The notes under the pieces were generated by a model that did no database searches, had not been told where the DNA came from, and was given only the letters and a program-made list of their open reading frames with translations. DNA of 5,027 nt from JAICLL01 sp035252155 (GTDB lineage: Bacteria > Planctomycetota > Planctomycetia > Pirellulales > JAICIG01), in the NCBI GenBank assembly GCA_035252155.1, contig DATFDL010000575.1:1-5027 (forward strand). Direction: 5' to 3'. The position numbers were made by a program, and so were the translations under genes. Each line of letters opens with the position of its first letter. The first letter of the stretch is position 1. This document shows, piece after piece, positions 1 to 5,027 of the stretch.

Positions 1-1614
1 CTGTGCTTCTGCGTGGCTTGCCACTGCGTCGCGCGCGTCGGATGGTCGCAGGTGGCCTCGCTGGCCGACGACGTCATCATTGCCGCCCAGGGCAAGGAAA
101 ACGCCGAGCGGAACCGCAAAACGGCCCTGGGCAGGATTCCCGGCACCGCGGCCAGCCCCTATCAGCGCAGCCCGGGTTCAAACGACATCCTGCTCGGGCA
201 GGATCCGAACCGCCGCCTGGCCCCGCTGCGGCGGCTGACGCGCCGGCCGTATAACCCCTCGGAATTCCGCCCACCCACCGTCGGCAGCCATCGGCTTGCG
301 CACGGCCTGGCGCCAGCCATCGAGCGGTTGCAGTTGCCTGCGGCGCCCAGTGCGGAACTTGTCGAGCCATCGGGCGGGCCGCGCGCCGACCTGGCCGAAG
401 ACGTCCCGCCCGCCAGCGGCCTCAGCCTCGACGAGGCCATCAACCGGCTCATTCGCGCCAACCGCGACCTGCGCACGAAATCGTTCGAGATACCCCAAGC
501 CGAGGCCGACGTGCTCACCGCCGGACTGCGGTCGAATCCGCTCTTTTTCTACTCGGCCGACAGCGTTCCCTATGGATCGTACTCGCCGCGGAGGCCCGGC
601 GAGATCAACCAGGGCATCAGCGCCGTCTACCCGCTCGACTATTCCGGCAAGCGGCGCTCACGGGTCGACGTGGCCGAAGCCGAAAAACGCATCCTCCGAG
701 CGCAATATCAAGACGCCGTGCGGCAGGCCATCGACGACCTCTACACGGCCTACGTCGATGCGTTGGCGGCGCGGCAGGCCGTGCGCGCAGCCGAGCGGAG
801 CCTGGGTCTGATCGATGAGCTATTGCGCGCGGTCCCCGCGGGCAAGCGCCGGCTGACGCTCGAAGAGCAAGACGATTTGACCATCGAGCGCGACCTGGCC
901 GCGATGTCGATCGGCGACGCGCGTGAACAATACTGGAAGGCCAAGCTGCGCCTGGGCACGTTGCTCGACCTGCCCATCGCCGAGATCGAACGGCTCGAAC
1001 TGCGAGGCTCAGTCCGCGAACTAGGACCACAGCCGCCGCCGGTCGACCAACTGATCGACTTGGCGGTTCAAAGCCGGCCTGATCTGGCCGCCCACCGTCT
1101 GGGCGTCGAGCGGGCCCGCGCCGAGCTGAAGCAAGAACGGGCGGAAGTTTTTTCCGACGCCTATGTGTTGTACACGCCGTTTCAGTACCGCAACAACTCG
1201 CAGATGGGCCAACAGAATGCCACCGGCTGGGGCGCGGGCGTGTTCGCCTCGGCGCCGCTTTTCAACCGCAATCAGGGCAATTTGCAACGCGCCAACCTGA
1301 ACATCGCGCAGAGCCAAAGCGAAGCCGCCGCCCACCAACAGCAAGTGGTGGCCGAAGTGCGGCAAGCGGCGCACGACTTTGAGAATACCTGCAGCGACTT
1401 GCAGCGGCTGGAGCAAGTGACACTGCCGGCCATCCGCCGCAAGCGCGACGCCGCCTGGTCGCGATTGCGTGCCGGCGAGATCGACGTCGACGCATTTCTT
1501 GCTGTGCAGCGAAACACCACCTCGCTGGTTCACTATTATCGCGACACGCTCGTGCGGCACCGCCGCCACGCCCTGCGGCTGAACACCGCCGTCGGCCGGC
1601 GGATATTGCCCTAG
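1..1614 (+). CDS. TolC/CusC-family outer-membrane efflux protein (5' partial)
   Basis: This is an outer-membrane channel of the TolC family, which normally forms a trimeric beta-barrel/alpha-barrel duct working with an RND pump and a periplasmic adaptor to export metals or small molecules. Numbering from the GTG at 13, the first family repeat begins near residue 137 (LSLDEAINRLIRANRDL) with a 'SNPLFFY' strand near 174. Long Ala/Arg/Glu-rich helices span about 215-310. The second repeat begins near residue 345, with 'RPDLAAHRLGVERARAEL' at 355-372, the 'APLFNRNQGNL' turn near 414-424, and a closing helix to residue 520. That is one full two-repeat TolC fold. The first 135 residues are Pro/Arg-rich and match no domain I recognise. 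The frame is open to base 1 (reading LCFCVACHCVA, perhaps part of a signal peptide), no Shine-Dalgarno precedes the GTG, and the true start is probably upstream. The gene ends in tandem TAG TAG. The family is clear; the substrate is unknown. Confidence 0.88.
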   Translation: MCFCVACHCVARVGWSQVASLADDVIIAAQGKENAERNRKTALGRIPGTAASPYQRSPGSNDILLGQDPNRRLAPLRRLTRRPYNPSEFRPPTVGSHRLAHGLAPAIERLQLPAAPSAELVEPSGGPRADLAEDVPPASGLSLDEAINRLIRANRDLRTKSFEIPQAEADVLTAGLRSNPLFFYSADSVPYGSYSPRRPGEINQGISAVYPLDYSGKRRSRVDVAEAEKRILRAQYQDAVRQAIDDLYTAYVDALAARQAVRAAERSLGLIDELLRAVPAGKRRLTLEEQDDLTIERDLAAMSIGDAREQYWKAKLRLGTLLDLPIAEIERLELRGSVRELGPQPPPVDQLIDLAVQSRPDLAAHRLGVERARAELKQERAEVFSDAYVLYTPFQYRNNSQMGQQNATGWGAGVFASAPLFNRNQGNLQRANLNIAQSQSEAAAHQQQVVAEVRQAAHDFENTCSDLQRLEQVTLPAIRRKRDAAWSRLRAGEIDVDAFLAVQRNTTSLVHYYRDTLVRHRRHALRLNTAVGRRILP

Positions 1615-1635
1615 TAGAACGGAATTCATTCCGTT
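1614..1635. repeat. 22-bp palindromic repeat, left arm (copy A)
   Basis: This 22-bp sequence is perfectly complementary to 1726-1747. Its core, AACGGAATTCATTCCGTT at 1618-1635, is itself a hairpin with an 8-bp stem and a 2-nt TC loop, followed by TTCTT. It starts on the last base of the efflux gene's TAG stop and supplies a second in-frame TAG at 1615-1617. It could act as a weak terminator or be a mobile palindromic repeat unit. Confidence 0.85.
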
Positions 1636-1743
1636 TCTTGCCGCCCCTCGCGGAACGCCACGGAGGGCGTTCCCTACAGACCTCCGCCGGCGCGTTGACC
1701 CTTTGAGCTTCCACGCGGATTAACGAACGGAATGAATTCCGTT
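1615..1743. terminator. Convergent intergenic region with nested hairpins, possible bidirectional terminator
   Basis: These 129 bp separate two convergent genes. They hold three hairpin-forming units: AACGGAAT/ATTCCGTT (1618-1635), GGAACGCC/GGCGTTCC with a 6-nt loop (1652-1673), and the mirror of the first unit (1728-1743). The two outer arms can also pair with each other over 22 bp. Stable fold-back between converging genes is what a bidirectional terminator would look like, but no good T-run follows any stem, so intrinsic termination is inferred. The stretch 1681-1725 shows no feature I recognise. Confidence 0.4.
1642..1680 (-). repeat. 39-bp interspersed repeat, copy 1
   Basis: These 39 bases are the exact reverse complement of 2845-2883. 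The core is a hairpin with stem GGAACGCC (1652-1659) and GGCGTTCC (1666-1673) around a 6-nt loop, flanked by a CCCCTCGC segment on one side and CCCTACAGA on the other. A third, diverged copy lies at 2908-2936. This looks like a short interspersed palindromic (REP-like) unit. Confidence 0.9.
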
Positions 1744-1747
1744 CTAC
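1726..1747. repeat. 22-bp palindromic repeat, right arm (copy B)
   Basis: This is the perfect reverse complement of 1614-1635. Read on the minus strand, the unit provides the TAG stop codon of the dipeptidase gene (1744-1746), followed directly by the AACGGAAT-TC-ATTCCGTT hairpin. The match stops at both edges (1725 and 1748 do not pair with 1636 and 1613). Confidence 0.85.
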
Positions 1748-2817
1748 GACTTCGTCCAGGCGTGGCGGAGAAAACGAATCCAATTGCCGTGCATGATGAG
1801 GGCCACGTCGGCCTCGCTGTAGCCGCGGCCACGAAGCATGTCGGGCAGACGCTGAAGATCAGCGATGGTGTCGAGATCGGCGGGCGATTGCTCGCGGCCG
1901 TAGCCGCCGTCCAGATCGGTGCCAACCGCCGCGTGCCGCGCATTGCCGGCCAATTGGCATACGTGGTCGATATGGTCAAGCATGTGGGCCAGCTTCACCC
2001 CCGCCTCGTCGGGCGTGGTCTTGCCGCGGATCCAGCCGGGCACCATCATCCAGGCGTCGAGCGCCGCGCCGATGACCGCGCCCCGCTCAATGAGCGCCGT
2101 GATCTGCCGATCGTCGAATTGCCGCTGATCGGGCACCAGCGCGCGGCAATTCGAGTGGCTGGCCCAGACCGGGCCGTGAAAACAATCGAGCGCCTGCCAA
2201 AACACTTCGTCACACAAGTGCGTGGCGTCGAGAATGATGCCTAGCCGGTCCATTTCGGCCAGCAACTCGCGGCCTTGCGGCTCCAGCGGGGCCGAAACGT
2301 GCGTGCCGTAGGCATACCTGCCGGGCCCGTAGTGCGCCGGCCCGACCGCCCGCAAGCCCTGTGCGTAGGCCCGTTCCAGATGGGCCGGCGTGAGAATGCT
2401 GTCGGCGCCTTCGAGACTAAGAATGTAACCAACGGGAGCACGATCGGGCGGCACGCCCTGCCAAAGCCGCACATGCCGGTCGAGTGCCGCCACATCGCAG
2501 ATTTGCACCAGTTCGCCCGCTTCTTCCATCGCGCGATACCAGGCGAGTTGGCCCTGTGTCTGCGCCCAGGCGATTTCGGGACTATGCCAGCCGGGCAGAG
2601 GATTATCCGGTTTCACGTATCGGGCGATGAGCGTCGCCACGCAAAGCCCGACTTGCCCGCGTCGCATTTCAGGCAGCGAGACGGTGCCCTTGGCCCGATC
2701 GACCTTATCGGTGCGGCCTTCTTCTCGCTTACGAATTTCAGCCACCGGCCGCGTGAGATCGCGGTTCCACTCCAGGGCGTTCATGCTCAGATCAAGGTGT
2801 GCGTCGAAGATTAGCAT
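1744..2817 (-). CDS. Peptidase family M19 dipeptidase (renal/membrane dipeptidase-like)
   Basis: This is a metal-dependent dipeptidase of family M19, a TIM-barrel amidohydrolase-like enzyme that uses a binuclear zinc site to cleave dipeptides. The product is 357 residues, close to the usual bacterial length. Candidate ligands sit in the expected order: H7 and D9 in FDAHLD, bridging E136 in LSLEGAD, H200 in ILDATHL and H221 in ASHSNC. The substrate-side motif DQRQFDD (230-236) and GTDLDGG (299-305) follow. In the first of these, Gln replaces the Asn I recall in the common 'RN' form. The ATG at 2815-2817 was chosen because HxD normally lies close to the N-terminus. A longer frame to 2991 runs through repeat DNA and overlaps the upstream gene. 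No signal peptide is visible, so a cytoplasmic location is likely. No clear Shine-Dalgarno precedes the ATG. The stop codon lies inside a palindromic repeat. The family is confident; the physiological substrate is unknown. Confidence 0.93.
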   Translation of the reverse strand: MLIFDAHLDLSMNALEWNRDLTRPVAEIRKREEGRTDKVDRAKGTVSLPEMRRGQVGLCVATLIARYVKPDNPLPGWHSPEIAWAQTQGQLAWYRAMEEAGELVQICDVAALDRHVRLWQGVPPDRAPVGYILSLEGADSILTPAHLERAYAQGLRAVGPAHYGPGRYAYGTHVSAPLEPQGRELLAEMDRLGIILDATHLCDEVFWQALDCFHGPVWASHSNCRALVPDQRQFDDRQITALIERGAVIGAALDAWMMVPGWIRGKTTPDEAGVKLAHMLDHIDHVCQLAGNARHAAVGTDLDGGYGREQSPADLDTIADLQRLPDMLRGRGYSEADVALIMHGNWIRFLRHAWTKS

Positions 2818-2844
2818 GTAAGATCGTAGTATTGTTGTTGCCGA

Positions 2845-2883
2845 TCTGTAGGGAACGCCCTCCGTGGCGTTCCGCGAGGGGCG
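2845..2883 (+). repeat. 39-bp interspersed repeat, copy 2 (inverted relative to copy 1)
   Basis: This is an exact reverse complement of 1642-1680 over all 39 bases. It includes the hairpin GGAACGCC (2852-2859) and GGCGTTCC (2866-2873). With copy 1 it brackets the entire dipeptidase gene. It lies 28 to 66 bp upstream of that gene's ATG. Confidence 0.9.
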
Positions 2884-2907
2884 AGTCGACGTCGAATCGC
2901 AGTTCAC

Positions 2908-2936
2908 GGAACGCCACAGAGGGCGATCCCTACAGA
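2908..2936 (-). repeat. Diverged copy 3 of the interspersed repeat
   Basis: This 29-bp stretch matches 1652-1680 in the same orientation at 27 of 29 positions, with changes at 2918 (G to A) and 2926 (T to A). It is inverted relative to copy 2, so 2845-2873 and 2908-2936 can fold back on each other around a 34-nt spacer. The change at 2926 breaks the unit's own 8-bp hairpin stem without compensation, which suggests a decaying copy. Confidence 0.85.
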
Positions 2937-2983
2937 CGTTTTGAGGTCGAATTACCTTTACCTTCGATTCCTGCCAGTCGTTT

Positions 2984-5027
2984 TCATTCACTTTTCGCGG
3001 GTAAGCGCAACTCTTCGATGGCGGTTTTTAGTTGTTCGTCGATATTCGGCCCGGCGCCCACGAACACGCGGGCCACGGTGCCGTCGCGGCCGACCACCAC
3101 CGTGTAAGGAATCGCGCTGGCGCCATATTTCTCGGCCACCGCCCCATCGTGGTCGAGCGCCACCGCCACGTCCAACTCCATCCGCTCCAGCGCATCGGTC
3201 ACCGCGGCGGCTGGCTCTTGCAAATTGACGGTCAGCAGCCGAATATCGTCCGCCGCGAAGCCGGCTACCGCTTGGGCTACTTTCGGCAGTCCCTGTCGAC
3301 AGGGAGCACACCAGGTGGCCCAGAAATCGAGCACGACGATTTTGCCTTTTTGCTGCGACAGCCGAAACCTCGTGCCGCCCACCAGCTCTACATCAAAATC
3401 GGGCGCGGCCCGCCCCACCCAGGCCGAATCTTTGCCACTGTCGACCGGCGAACCGCCTTCGGCCCCGGGTTGAAAAGCCAACGGCACGGTGGCCGAGGTC
3501 AGCTTCCATTGTTGATAGGGTAGCGTGGCGGCCGAGACGAGCATTCGGTCGCCCACCACCAATTGGGCCAGATCGTCGAGCAGCACGCGGCATTCGCCCA
3601 GCGAATCACTCGTGCCCGAGATCGTTCTGGCGTCGATCTCGCGAGCGGCGAACGTCAGCCGCGTGCCGTCGGTTTGAACGGCTTGCACCTGTCCGGCCAG
3701 ATCGAGCGGCTTTTCGGGCGCGTCGTCGGATTCACCAGGCTCCTCGGGATGCAGCCAAATGATCCGCGCCACGCGGGCCCGCGGAAACTCGCGCTGCGAG
3801 CCGCCGACCTCGAACCGGATGGTTTCGTCGCCCAGCTCGATCAATCGCCCTCGCAGGTAGTCGCCATTCTTCGAGCAGAGAATGTGCGTCGGTGGATCGT
3901 CTTTTTGCAGTCGCGGCAGCGTCAGCAGCCGCTCGAGTTTGTCGGCCGGCAACCCGGCCTGCCGAAGCTGCACGCCCAGCTCGACGGCCTTCACTCGTTC
4001 GTCGGGTGCCCGGCCGGCGGCGGCCGCCGTGCGGAAGGCCACGCCCGCTGAGTCGATCTGACTTACCTGGCACTTGAAGACGTCGCCTTCGCGCAGGTAA
4101 ACGGTGTCTTGCTGCACGCCCACCGCCTGGCCTTTGAGCGGCCGGACGGCTCGGCCAAAGTCGAACCACACGGCGGCGTCGCGGCGAAGCGCGCTGGCCC
4201 GCGAGCTGGCCAATGGCTGCCAGAGCAGACACGCCCGCTCATCATCGGCCTGTGCGGGCAGTAGCCGGCCGTGAATTTGGCCGCCGGTCAGTCCCAGCTT
4301 CAGCGGCCCGTCGCCGGGCAGCCGTTCCGGCGAGGCATGATGAAAATGAATCGTCGCCAGGCCATCGAGCGGCAGCGATACCGTCTCGACCGCGGCCGGG
4401 CAATCGAGCAGCAGACGGCCGCCCTTGATTCCGCCGAACTTACCGCTAAGCCGCATGCCGTCGGCATAGGCCACGCTCGCCTCGGCAACCGCCTGCTTGG
4501 CGCTTTCGTCGTCGGCGCGGCTCAGCACCAGACGGTCGACCTGGTCGGCATCGAGCGTCACGTCGCCCGCTTCGGTGCGAACGGTAAACCGCTGGCTCTG
4601 AGCGTCGTAGCCCAGCAACTCGCCCACGACGGGCGTGCCGTCGGTGCGGCGCAGGTGCGGTTGATCGCTGGCCAGGTTCGCTGGCGGCGAGCCGTTCCAG
4701 CGGCTGACGCGCAGCTTGTCGAGCCGCAGTCCGCCGTGCTTGTGAACGATCGAGATGCCCGACTGCACGCGGGGTGGGTCGGCCGATGTCTGAACCGAAG
4801 CCAGCGGGCGACCATCGGCCGAAAAGACATCGACCTTTTGTCCCTCTTGATCGAGAAAGACTTGCAGATGGACTCGGCCGGCCCCCGACTCGAGCTTGAG
4901 CACGCGGGCCACATCGACGTCGTGCTCGGTCTCGCGCACGACCAGCAGTTGGCCGTCGACGATTTCAAACGAGCAGGCGGGCAGGCCGCCGCGGGCGCCG
5001 GCGGTCGCGCCCAAGGCAACCGAAAAA
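2984..5027 (-). CDS. Multi-module beta protein with C-terminal TlpA-type thioredoxin domain (5' partial)
   Basis: This is probably an exported or envelope thiol-disulfide oxidoreductase. Residues are numbered from the TTG at 5014. Residues 15-108 resemble the end of a LamG/concanavalin-like domain, with a 'VHLQVFLDQEG' strand and the closing 'LRLDKLRVSRWNG'. Residues 124-488 carry about six degenerate modules, each opening with a Gly-containing turn such as DG, GG, GD or NGD. A linker leads to a thioredoxin fold at about 530-670 with 'APDFDVELVGG', active site WCAPC (568-572), and the cis-proline segment 'AIPYTVV' (P636). WCxPC plus the insert between sheet strands is typical of TlpA/ResA-like proteins, which usually act outside the cytoplasm. 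The frame is open through the last base, the LamG-like domain looks truncated and no signal peptide is visible, so the real start lies beyond the window. It ends in TGA at 2984-2986. The thioredoxin domain is certain; the role of the long N-terminal region is unknown. Confidence 0.88.
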   Translation of the reverse strand, partial: FSVALGATAGARGGLPACSFEIVDGQLLVVRETEHDVDVARVLKLESGAGRVHLQVFLDQEGQKVDVFSADGRPLASVQTSADPPRVQSGISIVHKHGGLRLDKLRVSRWNGSPPANLASDQPHLRRTDGTPVVGELLGYDAQSQRFTVRTEAGDVTLDADQVDRLVLSRADDESAKQAVAEASVAYADGMRLSGKFGGIKGGRLLLDCPAAVETVSLPLDGLATIHFHHASPERLPGDGPLKLGLTGGQIHGRLLPAQADDERACLLWQPLASSRASALRRDAAVWFDFGRAVRPLKGQAVGVQQDTVYLREGDVFKCQVSQIDSAGVAFRTAAAAGRAPDERVKAVELGVQLRQAGLPADKLERLLTLPRLQKDDPPTHILCSKNGDYLRGRLIELGDETIRFEVGGSQREFPRARVARIIWLHPEEPGESDDAPEKPLDLAGQVQAVQTDGTRLTFAAREIDARTISGTSDSLGECRVLLDDLAQLVVGDRMLVSAATLPYQQWKLTSATVPLAFQPGAEGGSPVDSGKDSAWVGRAAPDFDVELVGGTRFRLSQQKGKIVVLDFWATWCAPCRQGLPKVAQAVAGFAADDIRLLTVNLQEPAAAVTDALERMELDVAVALDHDGAVAEKYGASAIPYTVVVGRDGTVARVFVGAGPNIDEQLKTAIEELRLPAKSE

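Larger units (their letters stand above)
2818..2983. other. Repeat-bearing intergenic region upstream of the dipeptidase gene
   Basis: These 166 bp lie between the thioredoxin gene's TGA and the dipeptidase ATG, both on the minus strand. More than a third of the stretch is two opposed copies of the interspersed repeat. I could not identify a convincing promoter or ribosome binding site. The minus-strand sequence just before the ATG (CAACAATACTACGATCTTAC) holds only a weak AATACT-like -10 candidate. The remaining sequence is less GC-rich than the coding regions, as expected for non-coding DNA. Confidence 0.6.

Noticed and set aside
296..1030. Alternative frames of 100-170 codons over the efflux gene on both strands (for example 296-811 plus and 617-1030 minus)
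   Set aside because: Translations are dominated by Arg, Pro, Ser and Ala as expected of off-frame reads of high-GC coding DNA, whereas the chosen frame has a full TolC fold.
1732..2244. Plus-strand open frame of 170 codons
   Set aside because: It lies antisense within the dipeptidase gene, whose catalytic motifs establish the coding strand. The translation has no recognisable domain and is a GC-rich shadow frame.
1642..2883. Insertion sequence or transposon with terminal inverted repeats
   Set aside because: The enclosed gene is a dipeptidase, not a transposase. No target-site duplication is visible at the outer edges, and a third repeat copy lies outside the segment. Kept only as a finding about the inverted repeats.
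2845..2936. Possible CRISPR array from repeated units about 30 bp long
   Set aside because: There are only two units here, in opposite orientations and one diverged. A third unit lies over 1 kb away, and there are no regular spacers and no cas genes.
3032..4051. Plus-strand open frames at 3032-3523 and 3563-4051
   Set aside because: Both are antisense to the thioredoxin protein, which has a clear WCAPC domain and continuous modules in the minus frame. The shadow translations are rich in His, Arg and Gly and show no motif.
2984..5014. Complete thioredoxin-protein gene starting at TTG 5014
   Set aside because: The frame continues open to the window edge, no ribosome binding site or signal peptide is seen, and the LamG-like domain begins mid-way, so the gene is treated as 5' partial.

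Overview
The window is GC-rich, gene-dense bacterial DNA that most resembles a planctomycete (Pirellulales-type) chromosome or metagenomic contig. This placement is inferred from three things: the dipeptidase N-terminus, a thioredoxin protein with a long multi-module N-terminal region, and short palindromic repeats around GGAACGCC/GGCGTTCC, which I recall from planctomycete genomes but could not check here. No rRNA, tRNA, CRISPR array, transposase or phage gene was seen.

Layout. Positions 1-1614 (+) hold a TolC/CusC-type outer-membrane efflux protein whose 5' end probably lies off the left edge. Positions 1615-1743 are a convergent intergenic region made largely of palindromic repeats. Positions 1744-2817 (-) encode a complete peptidase family M19 (membrane/renal dipeptidase-like) enzyme. 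Positions 2818-2983 are a second intergenic region with two more copies of the same repeat family. Positions 2984-5027 (-) hold a large protein, open at the right edge, with a LamG-like beta domain, about six degenerate beta-rich modules and a C-terminal TlpA-type thioredoxin domain with a WCAPC active site.

How the parts relate. The thioredoxin and dipeptidase genes run in the same direction but are separated by 166 bp of repeat-rich DNA, so a shared operon is not obvious. The efflux gene converges on them. Nothing in the sequence ties the three products to one pathway. The efflux protein presumably works with an RND pump and adaptor encoded outside the window, and the thioredoxin protein is probably exported or envelope-located.

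The most unusual content is (i) a 39-bp perfect inverted repeat bracketing the dipeptidase gene, (ii) a 22-bp perfect inverted repeat whose TAG falls in frame at the end of both convergent genes, and (iii) the repeated module architecture of the thioredoxin protein. I did not find convincing evidence of a new multi-gene system.
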